Positions 8,052-16,930 of a stretch of 64,000 nt of DNA are shown one piece after another. Source of the DNA: Muricoccus roseus (GTDB taxonomy: Bacteria > Pseudomonadota > Alphaproteobacteria > Acetobacterales > Acetobacteraceae). The DNA lies in contig NZ_FQZF01000007.1 in assembly GCF_900141905.1 (NCBI RefSeq), positions 1-64,000 on the forward strand, given 5' to 3'. Every line of letters starts with the position of its first letter. The first letter of the stretch is position 1. A program made the translations under genes and the position numbers. Below the pieces are notes generated by a model that saw only the letters and a list, made by a program, of their open reading frames with translations, did no database searches and was not told the DNA's origin.

Positions 8052-8975
8052 TCAACCCGCCCGCACAGCCTCTTCCCCCAGCGCCGCGAAATGCGCCTCC
8101 ATCCGCCCCGCATCCGGCTCCAGCCCCGTGAACAGGCGGAAGGCGTGCACCGCCTGGAACACCGCCATTCCGCCGCCATGGGCGGTGCGGCAGCCGAGCG
8201 CCCGCGCGGCGCGGAGCAGCGGCGTTTCCAGCGGGAAGTAGACGATCTCCGAAACCCAGAGCCGGGGGTGCAGAAGGTCTGCTGGCAGGGGCAGGCCCGG
8301 ATGAGCCGCGGTGCCGGTCGGCGTCGCGTGCACCAGCCCGTCCGCCGCCGCCACGGCCGCCGCCAGGTCTTCCCCGGCCTCCGCGCGCCCGGCCCCGTGG
8401 CGCCCGCACAGTGTCTCGGCCAGCGCCGCCGCCCGCGCCGGGTCCTGGTCGAACAGCGTCAGCCGCCCCGTGCCCATGGCCAGCATCGCCTCCGCCACGG
8501 CGGAGCCCGCCCCGCCGGCCCCCAGCTGCACCACCCGGCCCAGCGGCACCTCCGGCAATTGCCGCCGGAACCCCTCCGCGTAGCCCGAGCAGTCGGTGTT
8601 GTGCCCGACCCGCTTGCCGCCGCGGAGAACCACCGTGTTCACCGCCCCGAGCGCCCGCGCCTCGTCGGAAAGCGCATCCAGCAGCGAGATCACCGCCTGC
8701 TTGCAGGGATAGGTGATGTTCAGCCCATCGAACCCCATCCGCTCCGCGGCCTGCAGCAGCTCCGGCAGCGCCTCCGTCCCCAGCCCCAGCCGCGTCAGGT
8801 CGACCAGCCGGTACACCCCGCGCAGCCCCAGCGCCTCCGCCTCAGCCTCATGCAGCGCCGGCGTGCGCGACAGCCCGATCCCCGCCCCGATCAGTCCCAG
8901 CAGCACGGAGCGCCCGCCCGTATGCGGCGCGGAGGCGGGATTCGGCGCCAGAAGAGCGGGCATGGCGGAAGGCAT
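8052..8975 (-). CDS. Shikimate/quinate dehydrogenase family protein
   Basis: 307 residues, AroE/YdiB fold. The substrate domain opens with LIGAGIGLSRTPALHEAEA. The catalytic lysine is in NITYPCKQAVI and the catalytic aspartate in GHNTDCSGYAEGF; the nucleotide loop is QLGAGGAGSAVAEA. The wording LSRTPALHEAEA...YRLVDL resembles catabolic quinate/shikimate dehydrogenases more than housekeeping AroE. The ATG start has GAGAGG upstream. It is divergent from a TctC receptor over a shared operator and close to a TetR gene. I infer a role in uptake and oxidation of quinate or shikimate, though a biosynthetic role cannot be excluded. Confidence 0.88.
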   Translation of the reverse strand: MPSAMPALLAPNPASAPHTGGRSVLLGLIGAGIGLSRTPALHEAEAEALGLRGVYRLVDLTRLGLGTEALPELLQAAERMGFDGLNITYPCKQAVISLLDALSDEARALGAVNTVVLRGGKRVGHNTDCSGYAEGFRRQLPEVPLGRVVQLGAGGAGSAVAEAMLAMGTGRLTLFDQDPARAAALAETLCGRHGAGRAEAGEDLAAAVAAADGLVHATPTGTAAHPGLPLPADLLHPRLWVSEIVYFPLETPLLRAARALGCRTAHGGGMAVFQAVHAFRLFTGLEPDAGRMEAHFAALGEEAVRAG

Positions 8976-9004
8976 GACGGACCTCTCTTTTCCCCTTGAG
9001 AAGT

Positions 9005-9026
9005 GAATGTACCGGTTAGTACATTC
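9005..9026. promoter_or_regulatory. TetR-type operator palindrome between the aroE-like and TctC genes
   Basis: Perfect inverted repeat GAATGTAC-N6-GTACATTC (spacer CGGTTA). It lies inside a plausible plus-strand promoter: TTGAGA at 8996-9001, an 18-base spacer, then TACATT at 9020-9025. Length and AT-rich half-sites in a GC-rich genome fit a TetR-family operator, and the only regulator nearby is the TetR gene ending at 7789. Confidence 0.75.
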
Positions 9027-9071
9027 CCCTTCAACGCGCTCCCGAAGGAGCCGGTCCAGGAGGAACACCCC

Positions 9072-10052
9072 ATGCCCATCAGCCGCCGCACCCTCGGCCT
9101 GGGAATCACGGCGCTCGCCACCGCCCGCGCCCTGCCGGCCGCCGCCCAGGCCGACTATCCCAGCCGCCCGGTCACCCTCGTCGTCTCCTGGGCCCCCGGC
9201 GGCTCCACCGATTTCGTCGGCCGCCTCCTGGCCCAGGGCATGAGCCGCTCCCTCGGCCAGCAGGTGGTGGTGGAGAACCGCGCCGGCGCCTCCGGCACCA
9301 TCGGCCACGCCTCCGTCGCCCGCGCCCGGCCGGATGGCTACACCATCCTCCTCGGCGTGAACTCCACCTACGCCATGGCCACCCACCTCTTCCCCAACAA
9401 GGGCTATGACGACGCCCGCTCCTTCGCGCCCATCGGCCGGGTGGCGGAAACCCCCATCTTCCTCTGCACCACCCCCGCCACCGGGGCGACGACGGTCGCT
9501 GAGCTGATTGCCCTCGCCAAGCGCCAGCCGGGCAAGATGTCCTACGCCTCCTCCGGCGCCGGCTCCTCCGCCCATCTCGCCACCGAGCTCTTCCTCAAGA
9601 TGGCCGATATCGACGTGCTGAACGTCACCTATCGCGGCGGCGCCCCCGCCGTGCAGGCCCTGCTGGCCGGCGAGGTGCAGATGGCCTTCGTCGACGCCGT
9701 CACCGCCCTCCCCCTCATCCAGGCGAAGAGCGTCGTGCCGCTGGGCGTCTCCAGCCTCCAGCGCTCCCCCCTCGCCCCGGATGTCCCCACCATCGCCGAA
9801 GCCGGCCTCGCCGGCTTCGAATGCTCCTCCCAGTTCGCCCTCCTGGCCCCGGCCGGCACGCCGGAGCCGGTCATCCGCAAGCTGAACGAAGCCATGCTGG
9901 CCACGCTGAAGGATCCCGAGGTCCTCGGCCGCCTCCAGGGCGCCGCCAACGCCGCCACCCCCGGCAGCCCCGCCGAGTTCCCCGCCTACCTCCAGGCCGA
10001 AAGCGCCAAATGGGGCGAGGTGATCCGCACCCGCGGCATCACCGGCGAATAG
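9072..10052 (+). CDS. Tripartite tricarboxylate transporter substrate-binding protein (Bug/TctC family)
   Basis: Periplasmic receptor, 326 residues, with a twin-arginine-like signal MPISRRTLGLG...ARALPAAAQA. Family features are YPSRPVTLVVSWAPGGSTDF, VVVENRAGASGTIG and the VPTIAEAGL motif. The ATG at 9072 is preceded by AGGAGG; the upstream in-frame ATG would lie over the operator. No TctA/TctB membrane genes are in the window, so it must use partners elsewhere or act as a sensor. Ligand unknown; the neighbour suggests a ring carboxylate. Confidence 0.93.
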   Translation: MPISRRTLGLGITALATARALPAAAQADYPSRPVTLVVSWAPGGSTDFVGRLLAQGMSRSLGQQVVVENRAGASGTIGHASVARARPDGYTILLGVNSTYAMATHLFPNKGYDDARSFAPIGRVAETPIFLCTTPATGATTVAELIALAKRQPGKMSYASSGAGSSAHLATELFLKMADIDVLNVTYRGGAPAVQALLAGEVQMAFVDAVTALPLIQAKSVVPLGVSSLQRSPLAPDVPTIAEAGLAGFECSSQFALLAPAGTPEPVIRKLNEAMLATLKDPEVLGRLQGAANAATPGSPAEFPAYLQAESAKWGEVIRTRGITGE

Positions 10053-10061
10053 CCGCCCCCG

Positions 10062-10084
10062 CCGGGGAGCCCCGGGCTCCCCGG
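10062..10084 (+). terminator. Hairpin downstream of the TctC receptor gene
   Basis: Ten-base-pair perfect stem, CCGGGGAGCC with GGCTCCCCGG, and a 3-base loop, nine bases after the stop codon. There is no T-tract, so termination is plausible but not certain. Confidence 0.55.
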
Positions 10085-10104
10085 CCCCTCCGCGGGCATA
10101 ACCC

Positions 10105-10139
10105 CATGGCGCGCGCAGGAGCACCCTGCGGGCGCCATG
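10105..10139. other. Inverted repeat in the rpsA upstream region
   Basis: Arms of 15 bases with one mismatch (CATGGCGC... and ...GCGCCATG) flank the loop AGCAC. It lies in the 316-base gap between the TctC gene and rpsA, which otherwise holds a terminator-like hairpin and no convincing small gene. It could be a second terminator or part of an rpsA leader; a weak TTGCAT...TAAACG promoter-like pair lies near 10152-10181. Confidence 0.45.
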
Positions 10140-10368
10140 AGTCGCCACGCTTGCATTTCACCCCCGCCAGGGCGTAAACGCACCCTCGCAGCCGAAGGCC
10201 CGAAGCCTCAGGCTGCGCACTCGTATGTGGGTGCATCCCCCCATCGGCCCGGCACCGCCGGGCAAGACGTGCCATCCCGGCCAGCCTTGTGAAGGGCAGC
10301 CAGAACCGGATGGGGCGCAGACCTCGGCCAGCGCCTCTCGCGCCAGCCACTCAGGAATAGACCGCTAC

Positions 10369-12087
10369 ATGGCTTCTGCCACCACCCTCGACCGGCCGGG
10401 CGCCGGCGGCGAGGACTTCGCCTCCCTTCTCGACGCCACGCTGGGCGCCGACACCGGCTTCGCCGGCTCCGTCGTCACGGGCAAGGTGATCCGCATCGAT
10501 GACGACGTCGCCGTCGTCGACGTCGGCCTCAAGAGCGAGGGGCGCGTGCCCCTGCGCGAGTTCGCTCCCCAGGGCCAGAAGCCCGAGGTGAAGCCGGGCG
10601 ACCTGATCGAGCTCTTCGTCGAGCGCTACGAGGACCGGGACGGCACCATCGTGCTCTCGCGCGAGAAGGCGCGGCGCGAGGAAGCCTGGACCAACCTCGA
10701 GAAGCAGTTCCAGGCCGGCGTGCGCGTCAACGGCGTGATCTTCGGCCGCGTGAAGGGTGGCTTCACCGTCGACCTCGGCGGCGCGGTGGCCTTCCTCCCC
10801 GGCAGCCAGGTGGACATCCGCCCCGTGCGCGACGTCGGGCCGCTGATGGGCTCCCCGCAGCCCTTCCAGATCCTCAAGATGGACCGCGCCCGCGGCAACA
10901 TCGTCGTCTCCCGCCGCGCGGTCCTCGAAGAGACCCGCGCCGAGCAGCGCTCGGAGCTGATCCAGGGCCTCAAGGAAGGCATGGTGCTCGACGGCGTGGT
11001 CAAGAACATCACCGACTACGGCGCCTTCGTGGACCTGGGCGGAGTCGATGGCCTGCTGCACGTCACCGACATCGCCTGGCGCCGCATCAACCACCCGAGC
11101 GAGGCCCTGACCATCGGCCAGCCCGTGAAGGTGCAGGTCATCCGCTTCAACCCGGAAACCCAGCGCATCAGCCTCGGCATGAAGCAGCTGATGGCCGATC
11201 CGTGGGAGGGCGTGGCCGCCAAGTACCCGGTGAACGGCAAGTTCTCGGGCCGCGTGACGAACATCACCGACTACGGCGCCTTCGTGGAGCTGGAGCCGGG
11301 CGTCGAAGGCCTGGTGCACGTCTCCGAGATGTCCTGGACGAAGAAGAACGTCCACCCGGGCAAGATCGTCGCCACCTCCCAGGAGGTCGAGGTGATGATC
11401 CTGGACGTGGACGAGCCGAAGCGCCGCATCTCGCTCGGCCTGAAGCAGGCCCAGGGCAACCCCTGGGAGGTGTTCATGGACGCCAACCCGCCGGGCACCA
11501 TCGTCGAGGGCGAGATCCGCAACATCACCGAGTTCGGGCTCTTCGTCGGCCTGGCCCCGGAGATCGACGGCATGGTCCACATGTCCGACCTGTCGTGGGA
11601 CCTGTCGCCGGAACAGGCGATGGCGAACTACAACAAGGGCGACATGGTCAAGGCCAAGGTGCTCGACGTCGATATCGAGAAGGAGCGCATCTCCCTCGGC
11701 ATCAAGCAGCTCGAGGCCGACCCGGCCGCCGAGGTGCTGGACAAGGTCCGCAAGGGCGATGTCGTCACCTGCATCGTCACCAAGGTCGAGAGCAACGGCA
11801 TCGAGGTGAAGGTGGACGAGGTCCTCACCGGCTTCATCCGCCGCGCCGAGCTCGCGCGTGACCGCAACGACCAGCGTCCGGACAAGTTCGCGATCGGCGA
11901 GAAGGTCGATGCGAAGGTGACGGCCGTCGACCGCGCCGCCCGCCGCCTGGCCCTGACCATCAAGGGCAAGGAGATCGAGGAGGAGCGCGAGGCGGTGAAG
12001 GAGTTCGGCACCTCCGACAGCGGCGCCTCGCTCGGCGACATCCTCGGCGCGGCCATCCGCCGCCGGAACCTCTCCAGCGACGAGTGA
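10369..12087 (+). CDS. rpsA: 30S ribosomal protein S1
   Basis: 572 residues with six S1/OB repeats. The repeats begin near GSVVTGKVIRIDDD, VNGVIFGRVKGGF, LDGVVKNITDYGAF, FSGRVTNITDYGAF, VEGEIRNITEFGLF and VTCIVTKVESNG. It binds mRNA leaders on the small subunit. ATG 10369 is chosen because the upstream in-frame extension is not S1-like. A strong intrinsic terminator follows. Its usual neighbours cmk (upstream) and ihfB (downstream) are 3.3 kb and 34.7 kb away here. Confidence 0.98.
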   Translation: MASATTLDRPGAGGEDFASLLDATLGADTGFAGSVVTGKVIRIDDDVAVVDVGLKSEGRVPLREFAPQGQKPEVKPGDLIELFVERYEDRDGTIVLSREKARREEAWTNLEKQFQAGVRVNGVIFGRVKGGFTVDLGGAVAFLPGSQVDIRPVRDVGPLMGSPQPFQILKMDRARGNIVVSRRAVLEETRAEQRSELIQGLKEGMVLDGVVKNITDYGAFVDLGGVDGLLHVTDIAWRRINHPSEALTIGQPVKVQVIRFNPETQRISLGMKQLMADPWEGVAAKYPVNGKFSGRVTNITDYGAFVELEPGVEGLVHVSEMSWTKKNVHPGKIVATSQEVEVMILDVDEPKRRISLGLKQAQGNPWEVFMDANPPGTIVEGEIRNITEFGLFVGLAPEIDGMVHMSDLSWDLSPEQAMANYNKGDMVKAKVLDVDIEKERISLGIKQLEADPAAEVLDKVRKGDVVTCIVTKVESNGIEVKVDEVLTGFIRRAELARDRNDQRPDKFAIGEKVDAKVTAVDRAARRLALTIKGKEIEEEREAVKEFGTSDSGASLGDILGAAIRRRNLSSDE

Positions 12088-12111
12088 TCCTCGCCACGAG
12101 GAAACGAAGCA

Positions 12112-12143
12112 GGGCCGCTCCGCAAGGAGCGGCCCTTTTTCTT
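12112..12143 (+). terminator. Rho-independent terminator of rpsA
   Basis: Perfect stem GGGCCGCTCC-GCAA-GGAGCGGCCC followed by TTTTTCTT, 24 bases after the rpsA stop. It is the clearest intrinsic terminator in the window. Confidence 0.95.
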
Positions 12144-12157
12144 GGGAACCCCCGCCG

Positions 12158-12970
12158 ATGAAGTGCCTCGCCCTCCTCGCCTTCATCCTCCTGGCCGCCT
12201 CCCCGGCCGCCAGCGCCCAAACCCCGCCCCAAGCCGCGCCCCAGCCTCTGTCCGTCACGCCGGACCGCATCGGCCCGCCCGGCAGCGGCGCCATGGCCGA
12301 GCTGCACTTGCCCCCCGGCCCCGGCCCCTTCCCCGCCGTGGTGCTCCTCCATGGCTGCTCCGGCATCACGCCCAACATGGCCCGCTGGGCCGCCCGCCTG
12401 GTCGAATGGGGCCAGGCCGCCCTCGTGCTGGACAGCTTCGGCCCCCGCGGCGTGGAGAATGTCTGCCACCAGGCCGCCCGCGTCCCGCCCGCCCTCCGCG
12501 CCGCCGACGCCCTGGCCGCCGCCGCCGCCCTGCGCGCCCGGCTGGAGATCGACCCCGGCCGCATCGCCCTCATCGGCTTCTCCCACGGCGGCAGCAGCGC
12601 GCTGGCCGCCGCCTCGCGCGGCATCGTGCACCGCGCCGGCGCCACCCCCTTCACCGCAGTCGTCGCCTTCTACCCCTGGTGCCCCGGCGCGGCCGTCCCC
12701 CTCGCCAGCCCCGTCCTCACCCTCATCGGCGACGCCGATGACTGGACCCCCGCCAGCCGCTGCGAAGCCCTGCGCGCCGCCTGGCGCCCCGCCTTCGGCC
12801 GCTGGTCCCTGCAGCTCTACCCCGGCGCCACCCATGCCTTCGACGCGCCGGGCCGCGAGCGCCTCTATTTCGGCCACCGCCTCCGCCACGACCCCGCGGC
12901 CACCGCCGACGCCGCCGCCCGCCTCCGCCGCTTCATCGAATCCCCGGCTCAACCCCCGGGCGGCGGCTGA
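12158..12970 (+). CDS. Secreted dienelactone hydrolase-like alpha/beta hydrolase
   Basis: 270 residues with a Sec signal peptide (MKCLALLAFILLAASPAASA). The nucleophile elbow GFSHGG gives Ser142, the acid is in GDADDW (Asp194 region) and His226 is in GATHAFD, a complete triad. An oxyanion segment LLHGCSGI precedes. Family members hydrolyse esters or lactones; dienelactone hydrolases proper use Cys, so the Ser makes this a general hydrolase. It starts only 15 bases after the rpsA terminator and presumably has its own weak promoter. Confidence 0.85.
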   Translation: MKCLALLAFILLAASPAASAQTPPQAAPQPLSVTPDRIGPPGSGAMAELHLPPGPGPFPAVVLLHGCSGITPNMARWAARLVEWGQAALVLDSFGPRGVENVCHQAARVPPALRAADALAAAAALRARLEIDPGRIALIGFSHGGSSALAAASRGIVHRAGATPFTAVVAFYPWCPGAAVPLASPVLTLIGDADDWTPASRCEALRAAWRPAFGRWSLQLYPGATHAFDAPGRERLYFGHRLRHDPAATADAAARLRRFIESPAQPPGGG

Positions 12971-13005
12971 ACCCGGCTCGACAGCCCCGCGCCCCAGGGC
13001 CTCTT

Positions 13006-14550
13006 ATGGCGCCCATGCCCCGCCCGCCCCGCATCGCCATCCTCGGCCTTCACCTGGAGGTGAACGCCTTCTCCCCGGCGACCACCCGCCAGGACTTCGA
13101 ACAGCTCTCCTGGGCCGAAGGCGAGGCCATCACCGCCGGCTCCCGCACCCCGGTCTCCGCCCTGCCCGCCGAATTCCCCGGCTTCTACGCGCGCATGGAC
13201 GAAACCGGCCCCTGGGAACCCGTCCCCCTCATCGTCATCGCCGCCCCGCCCGGCGGCACCATGGAACCCGGCCTCTTCCCCGAATTCCTCGCCACCGCCC
13301 GCCGCCGCCTCGAAGCCGCCGGCCCGGTCGATGCCGTCTATGTCGGCTCCCACGGCGCCAGCCGCTCGGCGGAGGAGGCGGACACCGACGGCGCCGTCCT
13401 CGCCATGCTGCGCGAGGTGCTCGGCCCGGATGTCCCGGTCGTCGGCACGCTCGACCTCCACTGCAACGTCTCGGACCGCCAGGCCGCCCTGGCCGACCTC
13501 CTCATCGCCTACCGGACCAACCCCCATGTGGACATGCGCGAACGCGCGATGGACGCCGCCGACGCCATCCGCGCCCGCCTCGCCGGCAGCCCCCGCCCGG
13601 AAACCCACTTCATCCGCCTGCCCATGGTCGCCCCCAGCGTCACCCTGCTCAGCAGCGGCGACCTCCCCTATGCCGAAGCCATGCGCGAGGCCGCCCGCCT
13701 CCGCGCCGCAGACCCCGACCTGCTCGAAATCTCCGTCACCGGCGGCTTCGTCTATTCCGACATCCCGAAATGCGGCCTCTGCGTCTGGGCCAGCGCCCGC
13801 GCCGGCCAGGGGGAAAAGGCCCGCGCCGCCGCCCAGGCCATCGCCGCCCGCCTCTGGGCCGAGCGCGCCCGCTTCCACCGCCCCCTCACCCCGCTGGAGG
13901 AAGCGGTCGCCGAAGCCGCCGCCACCGGGACCGACCCCGCCCGCCCCCGCCTCATCCTGGCCGATGTCGCCGACAATCCCGGCGGCGGCGGCGGCGGCAA
14001 CACCTCCGCCCTCCTCGCCGCCCTCCACGCGGCCGGCGCGCGCGGCGTCGTCCTCGGCGTCTTCGTGGACCCGGCCCTGGCCGCCGAATGCCACGCCGCC
14101 GGCGAAGGCGCGCGCATCCAGGCGGTCTTCAACCGCAGCCCCGCCCCCTTCGCCGAGACCTTCGCCGCCCCCGCCACCATCCGCCGCCTCTCCGACGGCC
14201 ACGGCACCGGCCGCCGCGGCACCATGGCCGGCCGCGCCTTCCAACTCGGCCCCGCCGCCCTGCTGGAACTCGAAGGCAGCGGCCTCCGCGTGGTGCTCGG
14301 CTCCCTGCGCCGCCAGTTCCTCGAACCCGCCATGGCCGAAATCATGGGCGTGGACCTCGAAGCCGCGCGCACCATCGTCGTGAAGTCCCGCGGCCACTTC
14401 CGCGCGGGCTTCGACCAGCTCGCCACCCCCGACCGCATCCTGGAGGTGGACGGCCCCGGCCTCGTCAGCCCCGTCCTCTCCCGCTTCGCCTTCACCGGCC
14501 TGCCCCGGCCCCTCTACCCGCTCGACCCCGCGACGGAATGGGCGGGCTGA
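13006..14550 (+). CDS. M81 family metallopeptidase (MlrC-like)
   Basis: 514 residues, full length for the microcystinase C family. Features are the opening IAILGLHLEVNAFSP, the metal-site region GTLDLHCNVSDRQ, YRTNPHVDMRERA, and the C-terminal domain from about residue 310 (LADVADNPGGGGGGN). The family cleaves linear peptides or acts as amidohydrolases and is abundant in soil proteobacteria next to transporters; no transporter adjoins it here. Met at 13015 is an alternative start. Confidence 0.9.
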   Translation: MAPMPRPPRIAILGLHLEVNAFSPATTRQDFEQLSWAEGEAITAGSRTPVSALPAEFPGFYARMDETGPWEPVPLIVIAAPPGGTMEPGLFPEFLATARRRLEAAGPVDAVYVGSHGASRSAEEADTDGAVLAMLREVLGPDVPVVGTLDLHCNVSDRQAALADLLIAYRTNPHVDMRERAMDAADAIRARLAGSPRPETHFIRLPMVAPSVTLLSSGDLPYAEAMREAARLRAADPDLLEISVTGGFVYSDIPKCGLCVWASARAGQGEKARAAAQAIAARLWAERARFHRPLTPLEEAVAEAAATGTDPARPRLILADVADNPGGGGGGNTSALLAALHAAGARGVVLGVFVDPALAAECHAAGEGARIQAVFNRSPAPFAETFAAPATIRRLSDGHGTGRRGTMAGRAFQLGPAALLELEGSGLRVVLGSLRRQFLEPAMAEIMGVDLEAARTIVVKSRGHFRAGFDQLATPDRILEVDGPGLVSPVLSRFAFTGLPRPLYPLDPATEWAG

Positions 14551-14561
14551 AACAGCCAGGA

Positions 14562-14812
14562 GAGGGCTCCGCCCTCACCCGCCAAGGGCCTGAGGCCCTT
14601 GGAACCCCATCGGACTGCCGTGGATACCGTTGATCGGCGGGGTCTCTGGGCCGCGGGCGCTATTCCTGCACCTGCAGTCGCCTCGGGTCGCTGACCCGAG
14701 GCGCACCGTCAGCCCCGCGATTCCAGACTTGAAAGAGAAGATGATGGGTCGAAGGCACTGCCTTCGACGGGTCCGGGGAGAGGAAGAATTCCTTCTTCCT
14801 CTCCCGGGGACC
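14562..14812 (+). repeat. Multi-hairpin intergenic repeat, copy C
   Basis: Forward copy with all five stems: S1 (GAGGGC/GCCCTC), S2, S3 of the TCGGGTC/GACCCGA type with loop GCT, S4 (GTCGAAGGCA-C-TGCCTTCGAC) and S5. It fills the space between the convergent MlrC and hpf genes, ending about 35 bases from the hpf stop. Confidence 0.92.
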
Positions 14813-14846
14813 GACCACCAGCCCAGAACAAGCCGGCAGCCAAACG

Positions 14847-15218
14847 CTACAGCAGCGCTTCCTTCGTCGCGTTCACCCGCTTGTCCTCGCGCAAAGCGCG
14901 CTTCTGCCGGCGAAGCTGCTTCGCCACGCGCTCCAGCGCGGTGGAGAAAGCGGTGTAGGCATTGTTCGAATGCTCGCCATGCCCGTCGAAGAACAGCCCG
15001 CGCGCGGCATGGACGCGCACGTTGCACCCGAAGCCCGCACCCTTTCCACCCGGCGAGAAGGTGACGGTGATGTCCTCCGCGCCATTGAAATACTTGGCCG
15101 AAAGGCGGCGCGCCTGTTCCGTCACATGGGTCCGCAGCGCGTCCCCCACATCGGTCTGATGGCCTGATACGATGATCCGGCCCTCATCCTCGCCATCCCG
15201 GATTTCCGGAGCTGCCAC
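14847..15218 (-). CDS. hpf: Ribosome hibernation promoting factor / RaiA family, short form
   Basis: 123 residues with the S30EA fold: IIVSGHQTDVGDALRTHV, then NVRVHAARGLFFDGHGEHSNNAYTAFSTALERVAKQLRRQKR. It binds the 30S subunit and promotes ribosome inactivation in stationary phase. Many alphaproteobacterial HPFs are long forms with a C-terminal dimerisation domain; this one ends after the first domain, just before repeat copy C. It may be a natural short form or a truncation at the repeat boundary. Confidence 0.9.
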   Translation of the reverse strand: MAAPEIRDGEDEGRIIVSGHQTDVGDALRTHVTEQARRLSAKYFNGAEDITVTFSPGGKGAGFGCNVRVHAARGLFFDGHGEHSNNAYTAFSTALERVAKQLRRQKRALREDKRVNATKEALL

Positions 15219-15317
15219 GGTTCTTTCCCTCCACGATTGGTCAGGTGGAGAGAGAACAACGCATCGCCGCGCGTCGCGTTGACCGGCATCAAAGCGGGCC
15301 GCGTCTCTTGTGCATCC

Positions 15318-16775
15318 TCAGCCCCGCCCGGCCCGCCGCTCAGCCCCGTCATCCCCGCCCACCCAGCTGGCATGGCTGCCGCCGAGCAGGATCCCGAGCA
15401 CCCCGCCCCGTTCGAGCAGCGCGCCCAGGGCCGGGGTGAGGTCGGCCTCCCCCGTGGTCCAGCGCCGCAGCACCCCATCCCGCCGCTCCGGGTGGGAAAG
15501 CCCCTCCTCCAGCCCGGGATGGTCGAGCGGAACGGAAACCGTCCTCCCATCGAAAGGCGTGAAATCCATCGCCCGGAGCTGCACCCCCAGCCATCGCCCG
15601 TCGGTGCTGCCCGGCACGGTCCCGCAAGGCCTTCCGGCCCGCGAGACCAGGCGCAGCGCCCCCGTGCCGGCCGGCACCGGAAAGCGCCAGGCCCCATCTT
15701 CCGCCTCGCCCGCGATCCACCGCCCATCCGCCAGCAGGTGCGGCGCGGCCTCCCGCGTGCGGGTCCAGCCCAGCGCCTCGGCCCGTTCCATCAACCGCGC
15801 CATGATCGCCAGCAGCGCCGGATTCCCCTCCGCCCCCGGCCGCAGGAAGGGCGCGCAGGGCACATAGGCCGGAATGGCGGGCGCGGCGCCCGTGCGCAGC
15901 GCCACCACCGCCGCGCTCCGGGCATTGTCGAAGCTCGCCCGCCCGTCCTCGTTCAGATAGCTCTCGGCCAGCGCCCCCTCGGCCAGCACCACGTCATGGC
16001 AACCGAGGTCGAGATGCAGGTAGGTCACCGCATCCCACGCCTCCTGCACCACGGTCGCCCCGTTCACCAGCGTCTTGGCATGCACCAGCGCGCCATCCAG
16101 CAGCAGCCCGTGCTCGGGGCTGACGAGAAGATCGCGATGCGGCACCCCCTCCGCCAGCGCACCGGCCCGGATCCGCACCGGCCGCACCCGCTGCGGCTCG
16201 GCATGCGCCGCGATATCCACCCGCCGCCGCCCCACCCAGCGGAGCGGCTTGAGCACCGGCCCCCGCCCCGAGAAGGTCACCACCCCCTCCCCGGCCGAAA
16301 GCGCCTCGACCGCCACCTCGCCCCGCGCCGTCAGCACCCGCGTGCCCGCCACGTAGCAGGTCACGTTGATCGCCGTGTCCCCGACCAGGTCATACCCGTT
16401 CGCCCCCGTCACGGGGTCCACCCGCTCCAGCGCCACCTGGGTCCCGACCACATAGGGAATGTCCGACAGGAGGATGTAGCTCCCGCCCTCGACCCCGAAG
16501 ACAATGGCCGAGCTGTCGCCCGCCAGGGTGCCGGCATAGGGAACCAGCGCGCCGCCCACCACGTCGCCGGAAAGCTGGGCAAGGTCCATGGGGCGGTCCC
16601 CCAGCACCGAGAGGTCGTCGAGCGGGTCGTCCACCAGCTCGCCCTCCTCGTCCGCCGCGAAGGGCGCATCCGAAACCCCGATGCTGTACGGCCCCGCCGG
16701 CCCATCCGCCGCCACGAGGAACCGTCCGTCCTCCTGAATCTCAAGGCTGTAGAAAAAGGTGGCGGTGGTCGGCAC
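15318..16775 (-). CDS. Hint domain-containing protein
   Basis: 485 residues. A Hint (hedgehog/intein-type, Hint_2) module begins at Cys140 in NVTCYVAGTRVLTARGEV and runs to about residue 275 (RDLLVSPEHGLLLDG, VHAKTLVNGATVVQ). The acidic N-terminal 135 residues and the 200-residue beta-rich C-terminus are family-specific. No signal peptide is obvious. Such proteins are common in Acetobacteraceae and Rhodobacterales; self-processing is possible but unproven. I chose the GTG giving MPTTATFF, with GGGGA upstream; a GTG 15 bases earlier is an alternative. Confidence 0.82.
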   Translation of the reverse strand: MPTTATFFYSLEIQEDGRFLVAADGPAGPYSIGVSDAPFAADEEGELVDDPLDDLSVLGDRPMDLAQLSGDVVGGALVPYAGTLAGDSSAIVFGVEGGSYILLSDIPYVVGTQVALERVDPVTGANGYDLVGDTAINVTCYVAGTRVLTARGEVAVEALSAGEGVVTFSGRGPVLKPLRWVGRRRVDIAAHAEPQRVRPVRIRAGALAEGVPHRDLLVSPEHGLLLDGALVHAKTLVNGATVVQEAWDAVTYLHLDLGCHDVVLAEGALAESYLNEDGRASFDNARSAAVVALRTGAAPAIPAYVPCAPFLRPGAEGNPALLAIMARLMERAEALGWTRTREAAPHLLADGRWIAGEAEDGAWRFPVPAGTGALRLVSRAGRPCGTVPGSTDGRWLGVQLRAMDFTPFDGRTVSVPLDHPGLEEGLSHPERRDGVLRRWTTGEADLTPALGALLERGGVLGILLGGSHASWVGGDDGAERRAGRG

Positions 16776-16930
16776 GGCATGTCCCCGCACGCCACCCCGC
16801 GGCCCGGCCCAAAGGCGCGCGCCACATGCAGGAGGGCCCGCGTTCCCCTTCAGGCCCCGGCCCCGCGGCCCCGCCCATCGACACCGAGCCTAGCCGTGCG
16901 GCGCTGTGAAAGCCCGTGCTTTCCGCTGGC

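Noticed and set aside
8976-10148. Long minus-strand open frame extending the aroE-like gene across the whole TctC gene
   Set aside because: It is antisense to a clear TctC receptor, its translation is low-complexity Gly/Ala, and the conserved AroE fold starts at 8975 with a good ribosome-binding site.
10351-12654. A 767-codon open frame opposite rpsA
   Set aside because: It is a GC-driven shadow: no domain, Gly/Ala/His-rich, and fully antisense to S1.
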